A stretch of DNA of 64,000 nucleotides, from positions 1 to 64,000 of the forward strand of contig JADJWX010000005.1 of assembly GCA_016716135.1 (NCBI GenBank). Reading direction: 5' to 3'. Under the pieces are notes generated by a model. The model was not told where the DNA came from and did not search any database. It saw only the letters and a program-made list of their open reading frames with translations. This DNA is from Lewinellaceae bacterium. Lineage in GTDB: Bacteria > Bacteroidota > Bacteroidia > Chitinophagales > Saprospiraceae. Position 1 is the stretch's first letter. Each line of letters opens with the position of its first letter. The translations under genes and the position numbers were made by a program. This document shows, piece after piece, positions 26,246-34,060 of this stretch.

Positions 26246-27463
26246 ATGAAAACGAACTTTCCCTTTTTCCGTTCCTTATTCGTTCTGATTGCCGTTCTGT
26301 ATGTTTTTCCAACCTGCAAAAACAAGGATGACCTTTGCAATCCGATTCCCCAGTTTAATATTGACCTGTTTGTGGCGGAGGTTAATGCCCGCATGAACGA
26401 TGCTGCCAACCCGGTTTCCGGCTACCAGTTTGCGGTAAACCGGAACGGCCAGTTGTATCACGCCGAGGCCGGCGGCGTGGCCGTGCATGCCAAAGACCCG
26501 AACGGTCCGAAGCCTATGACGGTCGATGTGCGTATGAACGTCGCCTCTGTCAGCAAGTTCATCGGCGCGATGGCCATGATGAAAGTCATGGAAGATTACG
26601 CCATCAGCACGGAGTTTAACATCATCGATTATTTGCCCGATAGCTGGAGAACCATGGTGCACCCCGATTTCAGGGATGTGGACAAAGCCGCTTTCCTGAC
26701 TTTTCGAAGGCTGATGACCATGAACACGGCCATTGCATTTACCGGAACCAACCCGTCGCCCGGCATCATGCCCACCGAGGCGCAAATGCTCGCCGCCTTG
26801 CGGGCAACGCCCGATCCCACCCGGATTGGTTTGTATCAAAACGGGAACTTCACCCTGATCCGGGTCCTGATCGGTGAGATCGTGTACAACCTGGACGAAA
26901 CGAACACCAACTATGCCACGGCCTGCACCGACAAGTATTTCGAATACATCAAAACCAACTTCTTCGATAAACTCAACATTTACCCGCCGATGTCGGCCCA
27001 GGCGGTGAACGACTATTACGCGGTGACCACTTACCCGCTGGGCTATCGCTACCCCTTTGATGCCACCTGGAGTAACCCATCCGACGGCACCCTGGGCTGG
27101 GCGCATACCAGCGACCCTTACCTGAACGGGGGCTCCGCAGGGCTGCTGCTATCGGCCATGGATCTGGCCAATGTGCTGGCATTTTTTCGCCACGACCCAA
27201 ACGAAACGCTGATCTCGAAAACGCAACGCGACAAGATCATCAGCTACGAGCTGGGCCTGACGGAATCGGCCGACGGTGCAAACGGCCGCTACGCTGCCAA
27301 AGGCGGCACCCGGGGGCCGGATAACTGCTGCTCCCGGGCACTTCGCGCTCAGATCGTTTTTTTCCCGAACGGGGTGGAGGCGGTGCTGTTGTCGAATTGT
27401 AACATCACTATTTTGGGTAGTATTCTTCGGGATAGTTATGATTTGGCTTGGGAGGGGTGTTGA
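26246..27463 (+). CDS. Beta-lactamase-family serine hydrolase, lipoprotein
   Basis: 405 residues. The signal peptide ends in a probable lipobox, FPTC (Cys about 24). The penicillin-binding-protein / class C beta-lactamase fold is indicated by SVSK (the SxxK nucleophile motif, about residue 98) and YQN (the YxN motif) in GLYQNGNFTLIRVL, followed by a GG-S-AGLLLSAMDLANVL segment. Family members include esterases and D-alanyl peptidases, so an antibiotic-resistance role should not be assumed. It converges on the AbiE pair; an A/T hairpin separates them. Confidence 0.85.
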   Translation: MKTNFPFFRSLFVLIAVLYVFPTCKNKDDLCNPIPQFNIDLFVAEVNARMNDAANPVSGYQFAVNRNGQLYHAEAGGVAVHAKDPNGPKPMTVDVRMNVASVSKFIGAMAMMKVMEDYAISTEFNIIDYLPDSWRTMVHPDFRDVDKAAFLTFRRLMTMNTAIAFTGTNPSPGIMPTEAQMLAALRATPDPTRIGLYQNGNFTLIRVLIGEIVYNLDETNTNYATACTDKYFEYIKTNFFDKLNIYPPMSAQAVNDYYAVTTYPLGYRYPFDATWSNPSDGTLGWAHTSDPYLNGGSAGLLLSAMDLANVLAFFRHDPNETLISKTQRDKIISYELGLTESADGANGRYAAKGGTRGPDNCCSRALRAQIVFFPNGVEAVLLSNCNITILGSILRDSYDLAWEGC

Positions 27464-27465
27464 GG

Positions 27466-27490
27466 GTTATAAAAAGTCATTTTTTATAAC
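27466..27490. terminator. Bidirectional A/T hairpin terminator
   Basis: GTTATAAAAA (27466-27475) and TTTTTATAAC (27481-27490) with a 5-base loop lie between the convergent beta-lactamase-like and AbiEii-like genes, overlapping the latter's stop codon. T-runs follow in both directions. Confidence 0.65.
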
Positions 27491-28260
27491 ACCGCCCCCC
27501 GAACAAACACCCCAAACTCCCGCACCCGCGCCACATCCTGCGGATTGAACAAAAAAGGCTGTACATCCCGTGCGGCGGCATCCAGGTCAATCCCATCCAC
27601 GATGGCTATCAGTTTCTCACGCAGCGATTCGGGCGTTGAAACACCCAGTTTCATGTCCAGGTAACCGTAATTGGGCCGGGCACGGGCCAGCAGGAAAGTA
27701 GTGTCGAAAAAATCACGGCCTTTGGGTTGTTTACGGTTGCAAATAGCAAACAATTTTTGAGCCAGCAGGATGTCCAGAGGGGTCGTAAAAACAGTGGTGA
27801 AAATATCGAACCGATTCAGGATCACCCGTTCGGGTGTAAAGTCAAAATGCTGCGGTTCCGTATCCAACTGGATCAGTATTTTTTCTTCCCTGTGGCCGCT
27901 CAGGCCGGTTTCAAAAAGCAAGTTGGGAAATTTGATGTAACAGTGGTACGCGCCTTTTAATACGTTGCGCATCTCCACCTGCAGGCCCTCCCTTTCGAGT
28001 TCGGAGCGCAGTATTTCGGAAACTTGTTCAAACGCCTCTTCCGACAGATCGAAGTTGTCAAAATCGAGGTCTTCTGAAAATCGGTTATTTTGGTGAATCA
28101 GCCGCAGGCAAGTGCCTCCAAGGAAGGCAAATTTATTGGCGTAAGTACTATTGAACAAAATTGCCAGCAGCTTGCATTGCAGGTACTCCCGCAGTAAAAA
28201 CTGTTGGAAACCGTGCAACTGCGGCGGGTAAAATTGTTTTATTTCAGCCAGGGAAAGCAT
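27484..28260 (-). CDS. AbiEii-family nucleotidyltransferase toxin
   Basis: 258 residues from ATG 28260 (MLSLAEIKQFYP). The nucleotidyltransferase signature is clear: FLGGTCLRLIHQNNRFSEDLDF (about 40-60), with the two catalytic Asp in SEDLDF and the GGT glycine motif. AbiEii proteins are the toxic half of type IV AbiE systems and cause abortive infection or plasmid stabilisation by nucleotidyl transfer to RNA. The frame remains open 25 codons upstream but only within the antitoxin gene. It starts four bases after the antitoxin stop, the usual order for AbiE. Confidence 0.88.
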   Translation of the reverse strand: MLSLAEIKQFYPPQLHGFQQFLLREYLQCKLLAILFNSTYANKFAFLGGTCLRLIHQNNRFSEDLDFDNFDLSEEAFEQVSEILRSELEREGLQVEMRNVLKGAYHCYIKFPNLLFETGLSGHREEKILIQLDTEPQHFDFTPERVILNRFDIFTTVFTTPLDILLAQKLFAICNRKQPKGRDFFDTTFLLARARPNYGYLDMKLGVSTPESLREKLIAIVDGIDLDAAARDVQPFLFNPQDVARVREFGVFVRGAVL

Positions 28261-28264
28261 AGGT

Positions 28265-28882
28265 TCAGGTTCGTTGAATAAAAGCAAGCAAACGCCGGCC
28301 GCGGGCTTGTACTGCCGGCCCTGCAAATTGCTCAAGGTACAAGCGGTAACGGGCGATGTCGAGTGTAGCCTGTATCTCGGCTATGTTCAGTCGCAGGGCT
28401 TCAAATTGTACATCGGTTTGTAGTTCCGGCCGCAGGTATAGCAGATCAAGCAAGGCTTTCGCGGGCTCGGCAATAGCAAAATAGAACGGTCCGTTTTTTT
28501 CCATGCGGTATCCAAAATACCAGGCCGGTTTCACGCTGCCATAGCTGAAATTTCCGATGGATGTTTGAAACGCATTTGTTTTTCTGGTGGACACTGATTG
28601 GATGGTGAATACGCCTTCGGGGATTAATTTGTAATGCGACAAGGCAGCCTCTAACGATATATAGGAAGGTGTGTAGATTCGGTTTGCCACCCAAAATAAC
28701 TGCGATTCATTCCATTGGCGGTCGGAAAAACAATACCAGTTGTTGCGCACTTTTTGCACATAGCCTTTTTCCTGCCAGCGCACGAGGTTTTTAGGGTCAA
28801 AGCCCGGAAAGTATTTTTCGATCTCAAGCCTTGAAAAGACCGGGTAGTCCTGAAAGGTCGATTTGAACTCTAAAAGGTTCAT
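28265..28882 (-). CDS. AbiEi-like antitoxin
   Basis: 205 residues. An N-terminal winged helix-turn-helix (about 10-60: VFSRLEIEKYFPGFDPKNLVRWQEKGYVQKVR) is followed by the AbiEi-type C-terminal part (YIYTPSYISLEAALSHYKLIPEGVF-like, KTNAFQTSIGNFSYG, AEPAKALLDLLYL). In characterised AbiE systems this protein represses the operon and neutralises the toxin without direct contact (type IV). Immediately upstream of the nucleotidyltransferase gene. The pair lies between core genes, consistent with an inserted defence cassette. Confidence 0.82.
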   Translation of the reverse strand: MNLLEFKSTFQDYPVFSRLEIEKYFPGFDPKNLVRWQEKGYVQKVRNNWYCFSDRQWNESQLFWVANRIYTPSYISLEAALSHYKLIPEGVFTIQSVSTRKTNAFQTSIGNFSYGSVKPAWYFGYRMEKNGPFYFAIAEPAKALLDLLYLRPELQTDVQFEALRLNIAEIQATLDIARYRLYLEQFAGPAVQARGRRLLAFIQRT

Positions 28883-28928
28883 TTTGTTTCTTTTTCAAGA
28901 CAAATTTGGTAATTTTTGGAAATAAAAA

Positions 28929-30365
28929 TTACTTTCCAATACAAAACTTCCCAAAAATATTCCCCAGCAGATCCTCCACACCAATCTCCCCGGTGATCTC
29001 CCCAAGGAAGTTTAATGCCCGCCGGATGTCGAGGGCAATAAAGTCTCCGGTGATGCCCGAGTCCAAACCAGCCAATACATCGGCCAGCGCTTCATCGGCA
29101 CTTTTCAGGGCGGCAAAGTGCCGGGCATTCGTCACGATGGTGCCTTCCAGGTTGATACCCGATCCGATGGCCAGTTCAAACAATTTTTCTTTTAAGAAGC
29201 CGATATTTTGTTCGTTTTTGGCGCTGATGGGTATCACTTGAGCTGCGGTCAGTCCGACGGTGTTTTGGGCCGGCGGATCACTTTGAAGGTAGGGATGCAC
29301 CTCCGGTGCGTCCGGTTCAAGCAGCCATTCCGTTTTGAAGTAAGGATTTTTATCCAGTTTGTTGCACACCACCAGCAGCGGGGGTTTCAACCGTTCCAGG
29401 TCGGCGTACACTTCCGCCAGCGTCATGGCCGTCACATCCCAGAGATAGACCACAATAGCTGCCTGCTCGATTTTCTCCATCGTGCGCTGCACGCCAATGG
29501 CCTCGATCTGATCTTGCGCTTCGCGGATACCGGCGGTATCGATCAGGCGAAACTGCACCCCGTTGATGTTGAGCACTTCCTCGATCGTGTCGCGGGTAGT
29601 GCCGGCAATTTCACTGACGATGGCGCGCTCCTCATTGAGCAGGGCGTTGAGCAAAGTGCTTTTGCCGGCATTTGGCCGCCCTGCGATGACGGTAGCCACA
29701 CCGGTTTTCAAGGCGTTTCCGAGCTGAAAGGTGTGCAGGAGCGACTGGGTGTAAGCGCGGATTTTTTCCACCAACAATTTTAGCTCAGTGCGGTCGGCAA
29801 ATTCGACATCCTCTTCTGAAAAATCGAGTTCGAGTTCCACCAAACTGGCAAAGTGGATCAGCTCCGCGCGCAAGCGGGCAATTTCATTTTTAAATCCACC
29901 ACGCAACTGGCGCAAAGCAACCGCGTGTGCGGCTTCACTCTGGCTGGCCACCAGGTCGGCTACCGCTTCGGCCTGGCTCAGGTCGAGTTTTCCATTTAGA
30001 AAAGCGCGGAGCGTAAACTCCCCGGGTTGAGCCATGCGGGCGCCCTGGCTAAGACATAGTTCTATAATCGCCTGCTGGATATACGGCGAACCGTGGCAGC
30101 TGATTTCCACAGCATCATCGCCGGTGTAGGACCGGGGTGCGTGAAAGACCGTGGCAAGTACTTCGTCGACCACACGCCCCTGGGTATCTTCCAGGCGGCC
30201 GAAATGTGCGGTATGGGAATGTTGATTTGCCAGGATTTTACCCCTGAAAATGCGGTCGGTGAGCGCAATGGCATCCGGTCCGGCCAGCCGGATCACAGCA
30301 ATTGCCCCGGTACCCGGGGGCGTGGCCAGGGCGACAATGGTGTCGGTGAGATTGGGAAGCGTCAT
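28929..30365 (-). CDS. mnmE: tRNA uridine-5-carboxymethylaminomethyl(34) synthesis GTPase MnmE
   Basis: With MnmG it modifies the wobble uridine of several tRNAs. 478 residues: an N-terminal tetrahydrofolate-binding domain (TIVALATPPGTGAIAVIRLAG, DEVLATVFHAPRSYTGDD), helical domain, embedded G domain (G1 GRPNAGKST, G2 GTTRD, G3 DTAG, G4 CNKLD) and the diagnostic C-terminal CIGK. Complete. A -7 box lies 25 bases upstream. Confidence 0.97.
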   Translation of the reverse strand: MTLPNLTDTIVALATPPGTGAIAVIRLAGPDAIALTDRIFRGKILANQHSHTAHFGRLEDTQGRVVDEVLATVFHAPRSYTGDDAVEISCHGSPYIQQAIIELCLSQGARMAQPGEFTLRAFLNGKLDLSQAEAVADLVASQSEAAHAVALRQLRGGFKNEIARLRAELIHFASLVELELDFSEEDVEFADRTELKLLVEKIRAYTQSLLHTFQLGNALKTGVATVIAGRPNAGKSTLLNALLNEERAIVSEIAGTTRDTIEEVLNINGVQFRLIDTAGIREAQDQIEAIGVQRTMEKIEQAAIVVYLWDVTAMTLAEVYADLERLKPPLLVVCNKLDKNPYFKTEWLLEPDAPEVHPYLQSDPPAQNTVGLTAAQVIPISAKNEQNIGFLKEKLFELAIGSGINLEGTIVTNARHFAALKSADEALADVLAGLDSGITGDFIALDIRRALNFLGEITGEIGVEDLLGNIFGKFCIGK

Positions 30366-30390
30366 TTTGGTGCTGGTTGGCAGTAACTTT

Positions 30391-30398
30391 CAAAGATA
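30391..30398 (-). promoter_or_regulatory. Probable -7 box of mnmE promoter
   Basis: TATCTTTG on the minus strand, 25 bases before the mnmE ATG. Confidence 0.6.
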
Positions 30399-30480
30399 GG
30401 ATTTATAGAAATAGATACCTTGCGCGGCGTTCATCGATCATTTTGGAAATGCTATCCTGTCACAAAAAACAGTAAAAATT

Positions 30481-31830
30481 ATGGAACCCATTCCGGAACA
30501 AGACCGTGCCGCACATTTACAGGAGTTGGCCAGCAAGAGCTGGAACCTGGAACTCATCATATCGGGTGCGGCTATTTTCCTTGTATCGTACCTGCCCGGG
30601 CTGGTCGATCAATTATTGGGTTACTACCTCGAAAATCTGGCCGACAGTTCCAATCTGAGTAAAAGTACCTTGCCGGTTTTGGTGTTCAGTTTTTTCAAAG
30701 TGATCGCCTGGGTGCTGATCGGGACTTTTGTGGTGCATTTTGTTTTGCGCGCGTTTTGGGTTGGGTTGGTCGGTTTGCACGCAGTGTATCCGGAAGGTAT
30801 TCGGTATGAAAATTTGCCCTGGCAAACGGATCTGTCAAAAAAGATCACCCAACAGAATTTTGGCCAGCTGACTGATTATATTTTGCGACTCGACCGGCTG
30901 AGCAACCAGATTTTTTCTTTTGCTTTCCTGATCGCCCTGATGGGAATCGGTATCAGCCTGATCTATACAGTCCTTTTCGTGGGAACCAACCCCAATGCCT
31001 TTCCGGATTGGATGGGCAATCACAAAATTCGCTCCCTGGTTTTTTTGGGGCTGGTTTTAGCAGTGGCCCTGATGCCGGCTGTCGCCCAACTTTTGTCGCG
31101 CCGGGAAAATTTGTTACGTATTCCCTGGGTTAAAAATTTTGTGGCAAAAACGATCAAATATGCACCGGGCCTGATCTTGCCGCTTGTTTACCGGCCGCTC
31201 ACGTACATTAATCTGATCTATTCTTCCAATGTTTCAAGAAAACGCTTGTTCAGCACGCTGGCGCTGGCAACTACCCTCGTTATGGGCGCGGTACTCTGGG
31301 TGTTTGCCAATAAGCTAATGGAGTTAAGGGGGCGCGACCTGTTCGTCCGGCAAGCCTATTTTGGGGAAAATAATACCACCTATAAACTTTATCCTGCACA
31401 CTACGACCAATTGCGCCAACCAAACAATCTGATGCCGGCACTGACCATCCAATCCGATGTGGTGGAAGGGCCGGTGCTCCGCCTGTTTGTGGCGTACCGA
31501 AAATGGCTGGATGGCCCCCTGGAAAAACATTGCGGACAGCTGCAATTGCCGAAGGACCTGGGCAAAAACGCCCAACGTATTATGAAGGACAGCTTTAATA
31601 TGGCCTGCCTGTCCGGTTTTTTCCAATTGTCGGTCAACGATTCGGTATTTACCCAACCCGACTGGGCTTTTTATACGCATCCGGAAACGGGGTCGCACGG
31701 ACTGCTTGGGTATGTGCCGACAACAGGTTTTCAAACAGGGAAAAATATTCTTTCCATTCGGATTCCGTCCACAGCCAAGCCAGACTCGTTGGTGGTTTAC
31801 GGTCAGCTCCCATTTTGGTTTTACAGGTAG
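30481..31830 (+). CDS. Multi-pass membrane protein of unknown function
   Basis: 449 residues with about five strong hydrophobic segments in the first 290 (WNLELIISGAAIFLVSYLPG, FSFFKVIAWVLIGTFVVHFV, IFSFAFLIALMGIGISLIY, SLVFLGLVLAVALMPAVA, TLALATTLVMGAVLWVFA), then a soluble C-terminal domain of about 150 residues, predicted periplasmic. No signal peptide, no enzymatic motif recognised. Divergent from mnmE, followed by the putative RNA locus on the opposite strand. Such proteins appear as conserved hypotheticals in Bacteroidota. Confidence 0.75.
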   Translation: MEPIPEQDRAAHLQELASKSWNLELIISGAAIFLVSYLPGLVDQLLGYYLENLADSSNLSKSTLPVLVFSFFKVIAWVLIGTFVVHFVLRAFWVGLVGLHAVYPEGIRYENLPWQTDLSKKITQQNFGQLTDYILRLDRLSNQIFSFAFLIALMGIGISLIYTVLFVGTNPNAFPDWMGNHKIRSLVFLGLVLAVALMPAVAQLLSRRENLLRIPWVKNFVAKTIKYAPGLILPLVYRPLTYINLIYSSNVSRKRLFSTLALATTLVMGAVLWVFANKLMELRGRDLFVRQAYFGENNTTYKLYPAHYDQLRQPNNLMPALTIQSDVVEGPVLRLFVAYRKWLDGPLEKHCGQLQLPKDLGKNAQRIMKDSFNMACLSGFFQLSVNDSVFTQPDWAFYTHPETGSHGLLGYVPTTGFQTGKNILSIRIPSTAKPDSLVVYGQLPFWFYR

Positions 31831-31891
31831 TGCTTGAATAACAAATGAATCACAAGCTACCTACCCCGCCTTCGCCAAGGCTACGGTGGGT

Positions 31892-31926
31892 AAAAAAATA
31901 CCCGGCTGTGACGTTTCACAACCGGG
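31892..31926 (-). terminator. Terminator of the candidate RNA
   Basis: Minus-strand hairpin CCCGG-x-TGTGA / TCACA-x-CCGGG (31901-31926), one internal mismatch, followed by TATTTTTTT (31892-31900). Confidence 0.75.
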
Positions 31927-32275
31927 GTTCTCGCCTATGAAGCATAAGACATCTGAAAGTGTGTAGCGGTGCTCAATCAATTTTCCTCGGGGAACACTGG
32001 CGTGCAGGCAGCTGTAGCCCAAAAACGCCATATCATAAAAGCACCGGGGGCAGGGATGGCCGTTTTACTTTCGTTTCAATCGTGTTGAAACGGTAAACGG
32101 CAAAAGCCCTGCAACAGGACACTGTTGCTGGCCAAAAAACCAACGAAAAACAAGGGAAAGTGGTGGAAACAATGCAGGCAAACGACGCCCGCGGAAGGCA
32201 CTTGTAAATCTGCTCATGGGATGTAGTGTTTGTCAGAAAAAAATCGGTAAAAAGCAGAATGCGATTAAAAGTAAC
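31892..32275 (-). ncRNA. Candidate structured non-coding RNA
   Basis: A 520-base gap without a credible protein gene carries, on the minus strand, a consensus -7 box (TATATTTG, 32281-32288) and, about 360 bases on, a rho-independent terminator (31892-31926). Between them are several nested complementary arms: GCAGGG/CCCTGC (32050-32055 with 32107-32112), GCCGTTT/AACGGC enclosing CGTTTCAA/TTGAAACG (32072-32079 with 32085-32092), CAACAG/CTGTTG (32112-32127), TGGCGT/ACGCCA (31998-32003 with 32025-32030), and GGTGC/GCACC (31968-31972 with 32041-32045). I could not match it to tmRNA, RNase P, SRP or 6S RNA. Boundaries are approximate. Confidence 0.5.
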
Positions 32276-32280
32276 GTTTG

Positions 32281-32288
32281 CAAATATA
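32281..32288 (-). promoter_or_regulatory. Probable -7 box of the candidate RNA
   Basis: TATATTTG followed by C on the minus strand; a TTG lies 21 bases upstream (near 32310), giving a near-complete Bacteroidota promoter. Confidence 0.55.
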
Positions 32289-32350
32289 ACCTATGAACCC
32301 GCACCGGGTCAATTAATTTTGGGTTTTTTCGAAAAACTGTCAGGCATCAA

Positions 32351-32833
32351 TCAAAAATCGGAAAACCCGGCCCACCGGCTTCCAAATTGCTCCCAGAAGG
32401 CCAAAACCTTATCCCTGGCCGGAAACTCGGAGTAAATTTCACCGCGTCGGATGCCCAACAATACGTGACGCGTAGATTTGGATACCTCTGCCGGCAAATT
32501 TTTAACAGGCAGCCATTGCACTTCACGAAATTTCTTGGGCTCCAGGGATTCCGGTTCTCCATGAAACTTCACAGCCTTAAAATACAGGACCAGGAGCGTC
32601 TGGTTTTTTTTCAGTTTATGCCGGTGCAACGCGTGTACCAGTTGCAGGTCGTGGGGTTCCACATGAATCCCGGCTTCTTCCATGGCTTCCCGCGAGAGGG
32701 CTTCGCGGGCAAATTCGTGCTCTTCAACATTGCCGCCGATTAACGAAAAACGTCCGCCGTTTTTTTTGGTTTGGCGCAGGAAAAGCATCTTTCCATCCTG
32801 TTCTGCAATCAGACGTACAGCAAAAATAAGCAT
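32351..32833 (-). CDS. NUDIX hydrolase
   Basis: 160 residues from ATG 32833 (MLIFAVRLIAEQDGKML). The Nudix box is complete: GGNVEEHE then FAREALSREAMEEAGI, fitting GX5EX7REUXEEXGU. These enzymes hydrolyse nucleoside diphosphates linked to other groups; substrate not predictable. A longer frame to 32881 would run through a GC-rich hairpin and into the preceding gene, so the internal ATG is preferred. The RNA candidate lies just downstream on the same strand. Confidence 0.88.
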   Translation of the reverse strand: MLIFAVRLIAEQDGKMLFLRQTKKNGGRFSLIGGNVEEHEFAREALSREAMEEAGIHVEPHDLQLVHALHRHKLKKNQTLLVLYFKAVKFHGEPESLEPKKFREVQWLPVKNLPAEVSKSTRHVLLGIRRGEIYSEFPARDKVLAFWEQFGSRWAGFSDF

Positions 32834-32852
32834 AGACTGTTCGTGTAGTTTT

Positions 32853-32869
32853 CCCCGCCCTGGGCGGGG
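32853..32869. repeat. GC-rich perfect hairpin
   Basis: CCCCGCCC (32853-32860), T, GGGCGGGG (32862-32869), five bases after the stop of the 33341 gene and before the NUDIX gene. It lacks a T-run; it may act as an attenuator or RNA 3' stabiliser. Confidence 0.55.
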
Positions 32870-32873
32870 CGTA

Positions 32874-33341
32874 TTATTCAAAATAAATTTCCAAAACGGC
32901 CGCTTCGATAGTCAATGCAGAAGCGCCTTGTGCCTGTAATTCGCGCTGTTTTTCAGCACGCAACCGGCGCTGCTCCGCCATGGACTGCTGGAAAAGATCG
33001 CGCTGGGCATCGGTTTTTAACAAACGCCGGATGCCGGCTTGTGTACCGCGCTGAATGCTGTTTAACTTGTTTAAATAGACGGGGCGGTTTTGGGTTTTTA
33101 GCGGCAAAATTTCAGACAGGTTTCGCTGTTTGCGGAGTTGAATGGTATAAACTTCTGCGGTCTGATCGGCATCCAACGAGTATTTTTCAGTTAGCCGGGC
33201 CGCGGCTTCGCGGGCGGGGTCGGCAGTGTCAGATTCAGGATTGGTTGGATCGGCAGGCGGTGTGGCGGCGTCTTCGGCCGATTGCGCGCAGGCTACAGCA
33301 GATGCCAACAGCCCCAGAAAGAGAAATATGGTGTAGCGCAT
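32874..33341 (-). CDS. Exported small helical protein of unknown function
   Basis: 155 residues with a signal peptide (ends ASAVACAQ, with a possible lipobox cysteine at about 18). A low-complexity linker rich in Ala, Pro, Asp and Thr (about 20-45) leads to a helical, charged domain (QLRKQRNLSEILPLK, QQSMAEQRRLRAEKQRELQAQG). The composition and periplasmic location recall Spy/CpxP- or LTXXQ-type chaperone-like proteins, but no motif proves it. A -7 box lies 23 bases before the ATG. Confidence 0.65.
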   Translation of the reverse strand: MRYTIFLFLGLLASAVACAQSAEDAATPPADPTNPESDTADPAREAAARLTEKYSLDADQTAEVYTIQLRKQRNLSEILPLKTQNRPVYLNKLNSIQRGTQAGIRRLLKTDAQRDLFQQSMAEQRRLRAEKQRELQAQGASALTIEAAVLEIYFE

Positions 33342-33364
33342 GGTGTACAGATTTTAATCGGTTT

Positions 33365-33372
33365 CAAAAGTA
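33365..33372 (-). promoter_or_regulatory. Probable -7 box upstream of gene 33341
   Basis: TACTTTTG on the minus strand, 23 bases before the ATG at 33341. Confidence 0.5.
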
Positions 33373-33390
33373 GTATTAAACGTTGAATAC

Positions 33391-33987
33391 TCAGTTCGGA
33401 CTTTCTGTTGCGCCGGTTTTAATTATTTCCACTGTCCAGCCGGTGCTTTCAGCCATAAAACGGACCGTTTCAAAAATCTGGTCGGCCTGGCGGCGGGCGG
33501 CGGGCAACAAATCACTTTTCAGGGCTTGTTCCCGGATTATTGCTTTGGCGTTTTGGTTGATGTAGTTGTAGTCTTCCGGTGAAAAATCCATAAAAATACC
33601 GGACGAAATGTCGTAGTAATCCAGGTTGTGATCAATACTCAAAATGGCGGGTTCGGGCAGCGGACCGATGCGCAACACGTGGTTTACCGAATCGGCTTCA
33701 ATGTTCAAATTGCTCAGGTCGTAGCCCACGGAAACAACTGCTTGTACCCGCACCAACGCCTTTTTATCGGGCAGCAACATATAACCGGAACTCTGTTTGT
33801 AATTGTAAATTTCTGAAAACTCCCCCTCAACCGTGGTCAGTTTCACCACAGTCCGGATCTTTTCCAGCAGCACGGTTGCGCTTTGCTCCGGATTTATTTT
33901 CTTTGGCACGAAGATGCGGTAACTCAACCAGCCTCCCAATATGAAAATAAGCACGATAGCCCCGATCTGTAACAAACGTTTGGTCAT
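33391..33987 (-). CDS. DUF4230-family membrane-anchored protein
   Basis: 198 residues with one N-terminal transmembrane anchor (about 5-25, IGAIVLIFILGGWLSYRIF). The remaining domain matches the DUF4230 pattern as I know it: LTTVEGEFSEIYNY, VRVQAVVSVGYDLSNL and an ending helical segment AARRQADQIFETV. Function unknown. A -7 box lies 18 bases upstream of the ATG. Divergent from the capA-like gene. Confidence 0.8.
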   Translation of the reverse strand: MTKRLLQIGAIVLIFILGGWLSYRIFVPKKINPEQSATVLLEKIRTVVKLTTVEGEFSEIYNYKQSSGYMLLPDKKALVRVQAVVSVGYDLSNLNIEADSVNHVLRIGPLPEPAILSIDHNLDYYDISSGIFMDFSPEDYNYINQNAKAIIREQALKSDLLPAARRQADQIFETVRFMAESTGWTVEIIKTGATESPN

Positions 33988-34005
33988 ATAAATTCAGTTG
34001 AACAA

Positions 34006-34013
34006 CAAAGTTA
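34006..34013 (-). promoter_or_regulatory. Probable -7 box of the DUF4230 gene
   Basis: TAACTTTG on the minus strand, 18 bases before the ATG at 33987. Confidence 0.45.
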
Positions 34014-34060
34014 GCAGGTGCCGGACAGGTATTACGACCCCGGCACAAAAAAATCGCCAT

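Noticed and set aside
26246..27463. Calling the serine hydrolase an antibiotic-resistance beta-lactamase
   Set aside because: SxxK and YxN motifs are shared with esterases and peptidases of the same fold; nothing in the sequence or context supports resistance.
32065..32217. 50-residue minus-strand ORF (MSRFTSAFRGRRLPALFPPL...) inside the candidate RNA
   Set aside because: It lies entirely within the dense hairpin region, is short and shows no family resemblance; the reading frame seems a by-product of the structure.
31892..32290. tmRNA or RNase P RNA at this locus
   Set aside because: No alanyl tRNA-like acceptor end or tag reading frame, and no conserved RNase P P4 strands were found.
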